This document shows, one piece after another, positions 9,450-17,680 of a DNA stretch of 34,331 bases. Source of the stretch: CAZSAT01 sp964604675 (lineage in GTDB: Bacteria > Myxococcota_A > UBA796 > CAJQPC01); the NCBI GenBank assembly GCA_964604675.1, contig CAZSAT010000078.1, positions 1-34,331 of the forward strand. The letters are read 5' to 3'. The notes below the pieces were generated by a model. That model worked only from the letters and a program-made list of their open reading frames with translations, had not been told where the DNA came from and did no database searches. Positions within the stretch are counted from its first letter, which is position 1. The number at the start of each line of letters is the position of its first letter. The position numbers and the translations under genes were made by a program.

Positions 9450-11223
9450 AGGCGTAGATCTGGTCCACGAGCGGCTCCCAGAGCCGCATGACCTCGCGCC
9501 GCCGCACCTTCTGTGTGGCGGTGAGCTCGCCGTTGTCCTGGTGCAGCTCGCGCGGAAGGAGGCGGAAGGCGCGCACCTGCTCGACCCGCGCCAGGCTGTC
9601 GTTGGCCCCGCGCACCTCGTCCTCCACGAGCTTCCGCACCTCCGGCTGGCCCGCCAGGTCCGCGAAGGCTCCGTAGGGGATCTTGCGGCGTGTGGCCCAG
9701 TCGCCCACCGCCTCGGCGTCGATCTGGATGAGCGCCGACACGAACTTCCGGGCGTCGCCGACCGCCACGGCCTCCTTGATGTACGGCGAGGTCTTGAGCG
9801 CGTTCTCGATCTTCTCGGGGGAGAGGTTCTTGCCGCCGGCCGTGATCAGGATCTCCTTCTTGCGGCCGGTGATCGCCAGCGCGCCGTGCTCGTCGAGCAC
9901 CCCGAGGTCGCCGGTGTGCAGCCACCCCTCGGTGTCGACGGTGTCGGCGGTGGCTTCCGGGTTGTGCAGGTAGCCAGCGAACACCGGCGCGCCGCGCACG
10001 AGGATCTCGCCGTCGTCCGCCAGCTTCTGCTCCAGGCAGCGGATGGGCGGGCCGACCTTGCCCAGCTCGGCGCGTCCCGGGCGGTTGACGTGGCTCACGC
10101 CGGCGCACTCGGTCATGCCGTAGCCCTCCAGCACCGGCACGCCGAGGCCGTGGAACCACGCGATGAGCTCGGGGCTGATGGGGGCGGCCCCCGAGATCGG
10201 GAGGCGGCACCGCCGCAGCCCGAGGCGCTCCTCCAGCGCTCGGTACACGAGCACGTCGCCGATCGCGAGCCACACCTTCTGAGCGGCGGTCGGCGTGGCG
10301 CCAGGTGCACGGACGCGTTGCCCGAAGGCCAGGAAGTGGTGGGCGAGCGTGCGCTTCACCCAGCTCGCGTCCCGGAGCTTCAGGGTCACGCCGGCGTGCA
10401 CCTTCTCCCAGATGCGCGGCACCCCGAGGAAGATGGTGGGCGACACCTCGCGGAGGTCTTGTTGCACCGTGTCGATGCTCTCGCCGAAGTGCACGACTGC
10501 GCCGGTGGTCATCGGCAGGAACACCGTGAAGATCTTCTCGGCCACGTGGCAGAGCGGCAGGTAGCTCAGGAGCTGGTCGTCGGGGGTGACCCCCAGCTCG
10601 GGCAGCATGGCCTCGGCCGCGGAGAGGGCGTTTCGCGGGGTGAGCAGGGCGCCCTTGGGTGGGCCGGTGGTGCCCGAGGTGTAGACCACCATGCTGGGCG
10701 CGTCGGCGTCGAGCGCGGCGAGCCGCTCCGCGACCCAGTCGGCTGTGGGAGCGTCGACGACGAAGTCCTCCCAGCGCACCACGCGCTCGTCCTCCACGTG
10801 CCGGCAGCCGCGGAAGTCCACGACCACCACCCCTTCGACGTCGGGGGTGTCGGGGCGGCAGGCCACCGCCTTGTCGAGCTGCTCCTGGTCCTCGGCCACC
10901 AGCACCTTCGAGCGGCTGTGGGCGAGCACGTAGGCCACGTCTTCGGGCGGGTTGGTCTGGTAGATGCCCACCGCGCGGGCGCCGATGAGCTGGGTGCCGA
11001 GGTCGGCGTAGAGCCACTCCGGGCGGTTGTCCGAGAGGATGGACACGCAGTCGCCGGGGCGCACGCCCGCCTGCCAGAGCGCCCAGCCGGTGGCCTGGAC
11101 CTGCTCCCAGTAGGCCAGCCGTGTGATCTCCTGCCACACGCCGTGGTGCTTGTTCCGGAGCGCGATGCGGCCGGGCTCGGCGGCCGCGAGGGCCTGCAGG
11201 GCGTGGGGGAACGTGGGGCTCAT
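9448..11223 (-). CDS. Long-chain acyl-CoA synthetase (AMP-forming)
   Basis: A 591-residue ANL-superfamily enzyme that activates a carboxylate, probably a long-chain fatty acid, through an acyl-AMP to acyl-CoA. The P-loop YTSGTTGPPKG is at 181-191. Further motifs are GVPRIWEKVHAG, LEGYGMTEC, EGWLHTGDLG and GRKKEILITAGGKNLSPEKIE, with Lys in the A10-like segment ELTATQKVRR near the C-terminus. The insert around PRIWEKV is typical of FadD15-like long-chain synthetases. The ATG at 11223 overlaps the kinase stop as ATGA, so the two are translationally coupled. Followed by livH and livM, it resembles the recurrent acyl-CoA synthetase plus Liv-type transporter clusters, which hints that the transporter imports an acid that the enzyme activates (inference). 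Confidence 0.93.
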   Translation of the reverse strand: MSPTFPHALQALAAAEPGRIALRNKHHGVWQEITRLAYWEQVQATGWALWQAGVRPGDCVSILSDNRPEWLYADLGTQLIGARAVGIYQTNPPEDVAYVLAHSRSKVLVAEDQEQLDKAVACRPDTPDVEGVVVVDFRGCRHVEDERVVRWEDFVVDAPTADWVAERLAALDADAPSMVVYTSGTTGPPKGALLTPRNALSAAEAMLPELGVTPDDQLLSYLPLCHVAEKIFTVFLPMTTGAVVHFGESIDTVQQDLREVSPTIFLGVPRIWEKVHAGVTLKLRDASWVKRTLAHHFLAFGQRVRAPGATPTAAQKVWLAIGDVLVYRALEERLGLRRCRLPISGAAPISPELIAWFHGLGVPVLEGYGMTECAGVSHVNRPGRAELGKVGPPIRCLEQKLADDGEILVRGAPVFAGYLHNPEATADTVDTEGWLHTGDLGVLDEHGALAITGRKKEILITAGGKNLSPEKIENALKTSPYIKEAVAVGDARKFVSALIQIDAEAVGDWATRRKIPYGAFADLAGQPEVRKLVEDEVRGANDSLARVEQVRAFRLLPRELHQDNGELTATQKVRRREVMRLWEPLVDQIYA

Positions 11224-13163
11224 CGGTGGAGGTTCTGGGCCTTCTTCAGCGACTCCATGACCGCTTCCGCGTCGACCGAGTCGGGGTCGATCGTGATGTT
11301 GAGCGTGGGATCCTTCAGCTTGAACTGGATGGGGTAGCTGAGGTAGCCCGACAGGCCGTTGTCGGGTGCTCCGGCCAGTCGCCAGTCGGGCACGGTGTCC
11401 ATCACGCTCTCCTGGAAGATCCGCATGCACCCGCCCACGTTGGCCCCGGTGTAGTTGCCGCGGCCATCGAAGAGCCAGAACACCTGGCAAGCGTCCTCCA
11501 GCTGGTCGGGCATGGCCTCGGCTGGGTAGCTGGGAGCGGGCTTGTCGAGAAAATCGGGCGACGTGCCCGGGGAGCTGAGCACGGTCAGTTGCACCGTGTC
11601 GCCGCCGAGGGCTGGACCTTCCACCGTCACGTGGTCCCACGCCTCGGTGGGAAACCGCACGACCAGGGTGCCGTGGTCGAGCCAGGCGCCCTCGACGTTG
11701 GCCATGCTCAGCTCGTCGACCGCGTCGCGGTAGGGCAAGGTGTCGGGCATCACGAGCTCCAGGCGCTCGCCGTCGGGGGTCTCGACGATCAGCTCCCGGG
11801 CGTCGAGCTGGCCGTCGACCCCGTCGAGCGGGATGCGCAGCTCGGTCGAGCCACCGTACAGGCGCGCCATCGGCGACCGCTCGAAGCCGAAGGTCGGGGC
11901 GGCGGTGACGGGCTCGGCGGGCACGGCCGGCGCGGCCGGCACGGGCACGTCGGGCACGGGCTGCGCCCTGGTGACAAGGACCATCAGCGCCAGTCCCACC
12001 CCCAGCCCGGCCACGAGGCCAGCCACCACCAGGGCCTGGATCTGACGCTGCGCGGCGGTCTTCGACGGGGCCTGGTTGGTCCGGACGACGGGGAGCGCGG
12101 AGATGGGAACGCCTTGGCGCAGCAGCTCTTCGACGTCGGACATGTCCGCGTCGAGCAGACCCTCCACCGCTTCCTTGGCGCCCTTCAGGTCCAGCGACGG
12201 CTCCTGCTCTCGCAGCGCCTTGATGCTGGCGATCTTCCGCTCGGCACCGGCGCTCCGGATCGCGCGAGCCAGCTCGATCGTGGGCAGGTCGGCGAGCACC
12301 TGGAGCTGCCCTCCGCGGGCTGCAGCGAGCGCCGTGCGGACCGCGTCGACGTTCTGCGGTCGGTCGGCCGGGTCGGGCGCCGTCATGCGCTGCAGCAGGC
12401 CGGTCATCGGCCCCGTGAGCTCCACGTGCTCCTCCCAGGAGAAGCGGCCCTGCCGGTCGTGCAGCTGCGCGGGGTCTTTCCGCGACAACAATGCGATCGC
12501 GAGGGCTCCCAGGCCGAAGATGTCGGTGGCCGGGGTGGCGTCGCCCTTGAACTGCTCGGGCGCCATGAAGCCGAAGGTGCCTGCGACCGTGGAGCCGCCC
12601 AGGGTGGTCTTGAGCACGTCGCGGACGGCTCCGAAGTCGACCAGCACCAGGCCCGACGGGCCCCGCAGGACGTTCTGGGGCTTCAGGTCCCGGTGGATGA
12701 CCGGAGGGCTGCGGCCGTGGAGGTAGGCGAGCACGTCGCAGAGCTCGTCGAGGATGGCCAGCACCTCGTCTTCGCTGTAGCGGTGGCGCTCCAGCTCGTC
12801 GGCGAGCGAGCGCCCGTCCACGAAGCGCTGCACGACGAAGAGCGCTCGACCTCGGCCCCGCCCGGCCATGACGTGGTCGAGGTAGGCGGGCACCGCGGGG
12901 TGGTCGAGCTGTTGGAGGACCGCGACCTCGCGCAGGGCGAGCTCGTCGAGCTTCTGGCCGGCGCCCAGCGCGACCTCCTTGATGGCGACGGAACGCTCGT
13001 CGTGCACGTCGATGGCCCGGTAGACCGTGCCGCGGCCGCCGCGGCCGATGCGCTCCTCGAGCCGGTAGTGACCGGCGAGCAGGGGTTCCTGTCCGCAGGC
13101 CCCACAGGGCACCGTCGTGGTGGCCTCGCCACAGTCCGCGCAGATCATGCCTGTCGATAGCAC
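11220..13163 (-). CDS. Membrane Ser/Thr protein kinase with zinc ribbon, L7/L12-like and TonB-like regions
   Basis: 647 residues from the GTG. In order: a zinc-ribbon-like CADC...CGAC (8-23); a Hanks-type kinase domain (about 33-280) with G-loop GRGGRGTV, Lys62 (VAIKEV), HRDLKPQN (157-164), DFG (176-178) and APE (201-203), all catalytic residues being present; a stretch at about 300-337 (KIASIKALREQ...LDLKGAKEAVEGLL) like the ribosomal L7/L12 C-terminal helix pattern; a transmembrane helix (about 376-398); and a Pro/Ala linker leading to a C-terminal domain. The last 80 residues (KPAPSYPAEA ... VFWLFDGRGNYTGANVGG ... PIQFKL) resemble the TonB C-terminal domain. The GTG at 13163 has GAGGGG nine bases upstream; the ATG at 13148 is an alternative start. 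It is coupled to the acyl-CoA synthetase gene by ATGA. Substrate and signal are unknown. Confidence 0.85.
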   Translation of the reverse strand: MLSTGMICADCGEATTTVPCGACGQEPLLAGHYRLEERIGRGGRGTVYRAIDVHDERSVAIKEVALGAGQKLDELALREVAVLQQLDHPAVPAYLDHVMAGRGRGRALFVVQRFVDGRSLADELERHRYSEDEVLAILDELCDVLAYLHGRSPPVIHRDLKPQNVLRGPSGLVLVDFGAVRDVLKTTLGGSTVAGTFGFMAPEQFKGDATPATDIFGLGALAIALLSRKDPAQLHDRQGRFSWEEHVELTGPMTGLLQRMTAPDPADRPQNVDAVRTALAAARGGQLQVLADLPTIELARAIRSAGAERKIASIKALREQEPSLDLKGAKEAVEGLLDADMSDVEELLRQGVPISALPVVRTNQAPSKTAAQRQIQALVVAGLVAGLGVGLALMVLVTRAQPVPDVPVPAAPAVPAEPVTAAPTFGFERSPMARLYGGSTELRIPLDGVDGQLDARELIVETPDGERLELVMPDTLPYRDAVDELSMANVEGAWLDHGTLVVRFPTEAWDHVTVEGPALGGDTVQLTVLSSPGTSPDFLDKPAPSYPAEAMPDQLEDACQVFWLFDGRGNYTGANVGGCMRIFQESVMDTVPDWRLAGAPDNGLSGYLSYPIQFKLKDPTLNITIDPDSVDAEAVMESLKKAQNLHR

Positions 13164-13179
13164 GGGATAGATCCCCTCG

Positions 13180-14364
13180 ATGGACCCGGTCTACAAGAGC
13201 GCGCTGAACGCCGAGGTGCCGCTGGCGGCGCCCGGCGAGTTCGCCCGCCTGCAGGTGGGGCCGCTCGAGGTCTGGCCGCCGGTGGTGCTCGCGCCCATGG
13301 CGGGGGTGACCAACCCGCCCTTCCGCAGCCTGTGCCGCGCCTTCGGCGCCGGGCTCTACGTGTCCGAGATGATCACCGCGCGGCCGCTGGTCGAGGGCGG
13401 CGAGAAGGCCAGGAAGCTCGCCGAGTTCGCCCCGGACGAGACGGTGCGTTCGCTGCAGATCTACGGCGTGGACCCGTACTTCACCGGCGAGGCGGTGCGC
13501 TGGCTGGTGGGCGAGGGCCGGGTCGACCACATCGACATGAACTTCGGCTGCCCCGTGCGCAAGGTCACGCGCAAGGGCGGCGGCTCCGCGATTCCGGTGA
13601 AGCGCCAGCTCCTGAGGAACATCGTGCGCGCCGCGGTGCAGGCCGCCGGCGACGTGCCGGTCACCATCAAGTTCCGCATGGGCATCGACGAAGACCTGCT
13701 CACCTACCTGGATGCGGGCCGCATCGGCGAGGAGGAGGGCTGCGCCGCGGTCGCCCTGCACGCCCGGACCGCCGCACAGCTCTACGACGGCGAGGCCCGC
13801 TGGGAGGCCATCGCGGCCCTGAAGCACCACGTGCGCAGCATCCCGGTGCTCGGGAACGGCGACATCTGGGAAGCCTGGGATGCCCTGCGCATGATGCGGA
13901 TCACGGGCTGCGATGGTGTGGTGGTCGGCCGAGGGTGCCTGGGCAGGCCCTGGCTCTTCCGCGACCTCGCCGACGTGTTCGAGGGCCGCGAGCCGGTCGA
14001 TCCGCCCTGCTACGGCGAGATCGCCAACATCATGGTGGACCACGTCACCCGCCTGGTCGCCTGGATGGGCTCGGAGTTGGCGGGCATCCGTGCGTTCCGC
14101 AAGCACGCGAGCTGGTACACGAAGGGCTTCAACGGCTCGGCCGCGCTGCGTGCCGTGCTGTTCCAGCAAGAGACCCTGGCCGACCTCGAGCGGGTCCTCC
14201 GGCGGCTGGACCCCGCGGAGCCCTTCCCGCCCGAGGCCATGCGCATGCCGCGCGGCAAGTCCAGCGGCACCCAGCAGGTGTCGCTGCCGCACGGCTACCT
14301 CGACGACCTCGACGACCCCACGCCCCCGTGCGCCGCGGCGGGCCGGGCGGTCTCCGGCGGCTGA
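13180..14364 (+). CDS. dusB: tRNA-dihydrouridine synthase, DusB-like
   Basis: A 394-residue FMN-dependent enzyme that reduces uridine to dihydrouridine in the tRNA D-loop. The TIM barrel opens with LAPMAGVTNPPFR, the FMN-binding start. NFGCPVRKVTRKGGGSA carries the catalytic Cys124. Further family motifs are VTIKFRMGID, ALHARTAAQLYDG, IPVLGNGDIW and GVVVGRGCLGRPWLF. The tail after about residue 350 is longer and less conserved than usual. The ATG at 13180 lies 16 bp from the divergent kinase start, so any promoter must overlap the kinase coding region. It is separated from the downstream response regulator by 76 bp. Confidence 0.92.
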   Translation: MDPVYKSALNAEVPLAAPGEFARLQVGPLEVWPPVVLAPMAGVTNPPFRSLCRAFGAGLYVSEMITARPLVEGGEKARKLAEFAPDETVRSLQIYGVDPYFTGEAVRWLVGEGRVDHIDMNFGCPVRKVTRKGGGSAIPVKRQLLRNIVRAAVQAAGDVPVTIKFRMGIDEDLLTYLDAGRIGEEEGCAAVALHARTAAQLYDGEARWEAIAALKHHVRSIPVLGNGDIWEAWDALRMMRITGCDGVVVGRGCLGRPWLFRDLADVFEGREPVDPPCYGEIANIMVDHVTRLVAWMGSELAGIRAFRKHASWYTKGFNGSAALRAVLFQQETLADLERVLRRLDPAEPFPPEAMRMPRGKSSGTQQVSLPHGYLDDLDDPTPPCAAAGRAVSGG

Positions 14365-14440
14365 CCGGTGACAGGTCGGTGAAGAAAGCTCCACCGTCGC
14401 CGTAGCGTGAGGGTATACGTCGGGCGTCCGGGGGACGACC

Positions 14441-15934
14441 ATGGATGGTCGGAGCATGAACATCGTCATCGTCGAAGACAACGCGCCGTTGTTGGAGGTG
14501 GTCTGCACCGTGCTGGAGCGCGCTGGTCTGGTCGTGCGTGGCGCCGAGAACGTGATCGACGGCCTGGCCGCCATCCACGAGCTGCAGCCGGACCTGGTGC
14601 TCACCGATCTCTCGATGCCCGGCCGCTCGGGCTTGTCGATGATCCGCGAGCTGCGCGAGAACCCGAGCACCGCCCAGCTCCCCGTGGTGGTGATGACCGG
14701 GCTCCTGCGCCCGGCGGAAGCGAAGACCGCCCCCTGGCGGGAGGAGCTCGGTGTGGCCGAGATCCTCTGCAAGCCGCTGAAGCTGCGCGAGCTGGTGCCG
14801 CTCCTCACCAGCGTGGTCGATGCGCCCGTGAAGCCGAGGCGGAAGCCCCCGTCCATCGAGCCCCGGCGCCCGGAGCCGGCCACCCTCGCGCTGCTGGCCA
14901 GCGTCTGGCGGCAGGGCCGCAGCGGCCAGCTGGACCTGGGCGACGAGCTGGCCACCATCTGCCAGGGACGCTGCCAGACCTGGGACGACCGAGGTCGGAT
15001 GGTGCGCGCCCTGCACCTGGGGCATGCCGGCTGGACCGAGCGCGACGTGGGTTCTCTGGCCGACGGGCCGAGCCTGGGGCCCGATCTCTACGCCGCCGCC
15101 CTCACGCTCCCCGCGGCGCAGGCACTCGACCCCGACGCGGTGCTGGTGACGCACGCAGGTGCGCACCGGGTGGTCGAGCTGTCGCTGTCTCCCGCCCTGA
15201 GCGGGCTGGTCGCCTCGGCACGGAAGGCCACCGCGACCCTCGGCGACCTGATCGAGGCCCATGGCAGCACGCTCGGCGAGCTGGCGCAGGCCCTCTCGGC
15301 GCTGGTCCGGCTCGGCGTGATCGACCAGCGCCCGGGTGGGTCAGCGGTCGCGGGACCTCCTCGCAGGGCGCGACCCCTGAAGGCCGGCCGCGTCACGCCG
15401 ACGAGGCACCGCGCGGCCGCGGGCTTCGACTTCGCGATGCGCCTCAAGGAGGAGCTGCTGGTCGCGCGCCAGGCCGACTCCTGGACCCTGCTCGGGCTCG
15501 AGCCGGGCGCCTCCGGCCGAGCGGTCATGCGGCGGTGCGACGAGCTGAAGGAACACTGGGGCGAGGCGGCGCTCGAGCACGAGGAGCTGCCGGACTGGGT
15601 CCTCCGCGACGCCCTGGCGCTCGTCAAGGTCTTCGACGATGCGGCCGAGGAGCTGATCGTGGCCGGTCCGAACGAGTCCGGTGGAACGCGTGTGGGTCTG
15701 CCCCTGGCTCGCTTGCGCGCAGCCCGTGTGGCGGCTCTCGCGCGTGACTTCGAGATGGCGGCTCGGCTGTACCGGTCGACCCTGCCCGACCACGAGCACG
15801 ACCCCACGGTGGCCGCCGAGTACGCGCGTTGCCTGCTGGCGGACCCCGCCGCCGACGAACAGCAGGCCGCCGAGGCGCGTGTTCTGTTGGCGCCGGACGG
15901 CGACTACCCCTCGCCGATCCAGCTCTCGAGCTGA
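14441..15934 (+). CDS. Response regulator with DUF4388-like and DnaJ-like C-terminal regions
   Basis: A 497-residue cytoplasmic protein. A CheY-type receiver domain (about 6-125) has acidic pocket Glu12/Asp13, phospho-acceptor Asp56 (VLTDLSMPG), Thr86 and Lys111. A Pro/Arg linker leads to a middle region (about 148-296) that resembles the DUF4388/PATAN module often found in Myxococcota. A J-domain-like helical segment follows (about 346-407, DSWTLLGLEPGASGRAV...), but without a clear HPD motif, and then a helical tail. The output is not DNA-binding; protein-protein signalling is inferred. The ATG at 14441 is preferred because GGGGGA lies five bases upstream; the ATG at 14456 is the alternative. 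No histidine kinase gene is adjacent. It overlaps the opposing PilZ-like gene by 31 bp. Confidence 0.82.
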   Translation: MDGRSMNIVIVEDNAPLLEVVCTVLERAGLVVRGAENVIDGLAAIHELQPDLVLTDLSMPGRSGLSMIRELRENPSTAQLPVVVMTGLLRPAEAKTAPWREELGVAEILCKPLKLRELVPLLTSVVDAPVKPRRKPPSIEPRRPEPATLALLASVWRQGRSGQLDLGDELATICQGRCQTWDDRGRMVRALHLGHAGWTERDVGSLADGPSLGPDLYAAALTLPAAQALDPDAVLVTHAGAHRVVELSLSPALSGLVASARKATATLGDLIEAHGSTLGELAQALSALVRLGVIDQRPGGSAVAGPPRRARPLKAGRVTPTRHRAAAGFDFAMRLKEELLVARQADSWTLLGLEPGASGRAVMRRCDELKEHWGEAALEHEELPDWVLRDALALVKVFDDAAEELIVAGPNESGGTRVGLPLARLRAARVAALARDFEMAARLYRSTLPDHEHDPTVAAEYARCLLADPAADEQQAAEARVLLAPDGDYPSPIQLSS

Positions 15935-16203
15935 CGCCTCAGCGAGCCGGACCGGCTCGCGATCTGCACGATCAGCAGGTGGTTTCCGGGCGCTGGGCAG
16001 TCCGGTGTGTGCGACTTGACCGTGACGGGCAGGACGAGCGGTCGGGCAGACCTGGGAAGGCGCAGCGTGGCCTCGGTGCCGGGACCCAGGGTGTCTCCGA
16101 GCCTCAGCTCGAGGTGGTCGCCTTCCACCCAGGCGACCTCACACGGTGCGGTGCGACCGCTCCAGGCGAGGATGGCGGCGCTGCTTCGAGGCACTTGTCG
16201 CAT
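15904..16203 (-). CDS. Small PilZ-like protein, degenerate c-di-GMP motif
   Basis: A 99-residue protein. It begins with an Arg-x3-Arg pair (RQVPR), the first half of the PilZ cyclic-di-GMP motif, and has the alternating beta pattern and Gly-Pro-Gly-Thr (LGPGTEATLRLP) typical of PilZ barrels. The second motif (Asp/Asn-x-Ser-x2-Gly) is replaced by EGDHLELRLG, so nucleotide binding is uncertain. The ATG at 16203 is preferred: GGGGGA lies five bases upstream, and a longer start would overlap the upstream gene by more than 100 bp. It sits 23 bp after the lipoprotein gene on the same strand and overlaps the 3' end of the response regulator. Confidence 0.6.
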   Translation of the reverse strand: MRQVPRSSAAILAWSGRTAPCEVAWVEGDHLELRLGDTLGPGTEATLRLPRSARPLVLPVTVKSHTPDCPAPGNHLLIVQIASRSGSLRRQLESWIGEG

Positions 16204-16226
16204 GTCGATCCCCCGGGTCCGACGGA

Positions 16227-17600
16227 CTACTCCGCCGTCGCGAAGTCTGTATAGCGCCACCACGTGAGGTTGTCCGAGCTTCCCGAGAGCCGTCCCCACG
16301 TCACGCGCCCCTGGTCGTCGGTGCGCATCGAGTCGTCGCGACGCCCCCACTGGACCGCGGGATCACTCCCCATCGGCACACTCACCACCTCGGGGTCCAC
16401 CTGCCAGGACCCCGACGCGTCGATCACACCGAGCCGGAAGCTGTCGTCGTCGGTCTGCCGCCAGCCCACGAGGTAGCGGTTGTCGTGCTGCGCGCCGATC
16501 CGACCCACCACCGCGTCGCGCTCGTGGGCGCCGTCGGTGTCGGTCAGCCAGGTGACGTCGCTGGTGGCGTAGCCGTCGAGGTCGATGGTGCGGACGCCCA
16601 CGCCCTTGGCGTCGCAGCAGTCCTGCGCTTCGGCGTTGAAGGCCACGATCAGCTCGTCGGCGGTCGCGGCCATGCCCCCGACCTGCGCGCTGACCGCGCC
16701 GGCACCGTCGCCGGCACCTCCGTAGATCTCGCGCCCGCTGTCGTGCCAGGAGTAGATGCCCGGGCTCGGGTAGGCGTCGGACGAGCAGACCGGCACGAAG
16801 CGGCCGTTCTCGGGGTGGGTCCGCACGAGCTGCCCCATGCCGTGGGAGCAGCCGGTGCCCCACACATCACCGTAGTAGGTGCCCTCGTCGATGTAGACGA
16901 GCCGGTAGGCGTCCATCGAGTGGCCGCTGCCCTCGTCGATGTAGGCGAAGTAGACGGCGAAGCGCGAGCCGCTGAACTCGAGGCGGGAGTCGCCGAGCGA
17001 GGTGCTCCCCTGCCCGTAGGCGGAGCGGTTGCCGTCGGTCTGGTTCTCTTCCCACATCAGGTTGCGGTCGGCGTCGTAGCGGCGCAGCCACATCGAGTGC
17101 AGGCCGCGGCTCTCGTCGTAGCCGCGCAGCAGCACGCCGAAGCCGCCGTCGCTGACCGGCGTAGTGCCGTGGATCTCGCGGTCCTCGAAGCTCATGCTCC
17201 ACACGAGCTCGGAGCCGTCGTACTCGGCGACCCAGCCGGTCCCGCTCTCGCCGCTGAAGCCCACGAGCACCCGGTCCTCGCCGAGCGGCGACAGGTAGAG
17301 GCGGGGGTTCAGGCTGGCGACCTCCCAGGTGCCCCAGCTCGCGTAGCCGGCCTTGGCGGCCTCGGGGAGCGTGCCGGTGAAGCTCTCGATCTGGCCGCGT
17401 AGGGTGCCCTCGAAAGCGGACAGGTCTTCGCCTTCGTCTTCCGGTTCCGCGGTGTCGGCGCTCGGCATGTCGCTGTCGGACGGCGTGCCGGCATCGGTGT
17501 CGGTCGGAGACGCGTCGTCGGTCCAGTCGGGGCCCCAGGTGTCGACGACGGTGGACGAAGGGACCTCAGCAGGCGTGCAAGCCAGGATCGTGAGCAGCAT
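16227..17600 (-). CDS. Hypothetical lipoprotein, Asp/Thr-rich linker, possible beta-propeller
   Basis: A 457-residue protein starting MLLTILAC, a minimal lipobox signal with Cys8, followed by an acidic Ser/Thr/Pro/Asp linker (about 12-62). The remaining about 390 residues have repeated aromatic/Gly beta-strand segments (WVAEYDGSELVW, LHSMWLRRYDADRNLMW, GVGVRTIDLDGY, WGRLSGSSDNLTWWRY), which suggests a beta-propeller of PQQ or kelch style. I cannot name a family. AGGAGG lies seven bases before the ATG, fixing the start. It is divergent from the Asp-Thr repeat cytochrome gene and possibly co-transcribed with the PilZ-like gene. Surface or periplasmic location is inferred. Confidence 0.75.
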   Translation of the reverse strand: MLLTILACTPAEVPSSTVVDTWGPDWTDDASPTDTDAGTPSDSDMPSADTAEPEDEGEDLSAFEGTLRGQIESFTGTLPEAAKAGYASWGTWEVASLNPRLYLSPLGEDRVLVGFSGESGTGWVAEYDGSELVWSMSFEDREIHGTTPVSDGGFGVLLRGYDESRGLHSMWLRRYDADRNLMWEENQTDGNRSAYGQGSTSLGDSRLEFSGSRFAVYFAYIDEGSGHSMDAYRLVYIDEGTYYGDVWGTGCSHGMGQLVRTHPENGRFVPVCSSDAYPSPGIYSWHDSGREIYGGAGDGAGAVSAQVGGMAATADELIVAFNAEAQDCCDAKGVGVRTIDLDGYATSDVTWLTDTDGAHERDAVVGRIGAQHDNRYLVGWRQTDDDSFRLGVIDASGSWQVDPEVVSVPMGSDPAVQWGRRDDSMRTDDQGRVTWGRLSGSSDNLTWWRYTDFATAE

Positions 17601-17670
17601 GGAACGGCCTCCTGCGGAGACCCATCGGCGCGCCTCGCGCTCGTGTTGAGCGTGTGCGAGGATGCCGTGC

Positions 17671-17676
17671 AGGAGG
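17671..17676 (+). promoter_or_regulatory. Consensus ribosome binding site fixing the start at 17681
   Basis: AGGAGG lies four bases before ATG 17681. It decides against the in-frame GTG at 17654, which would add nine residues (including two Arg) to the lipoprotein signal and place the AGGAGG inside the coding region. Confidence 0.75.
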
Positions 17677-17680
17677 TTCC

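Noticed and set aside
15904..16350. A 148-residue form of the PilZ-like gene
   Set aside because: It would overlap the upstream lipoprotein gene by over 100 bp; ATG 16203 has a good ribosome site and starts at the conserved Arg motif.
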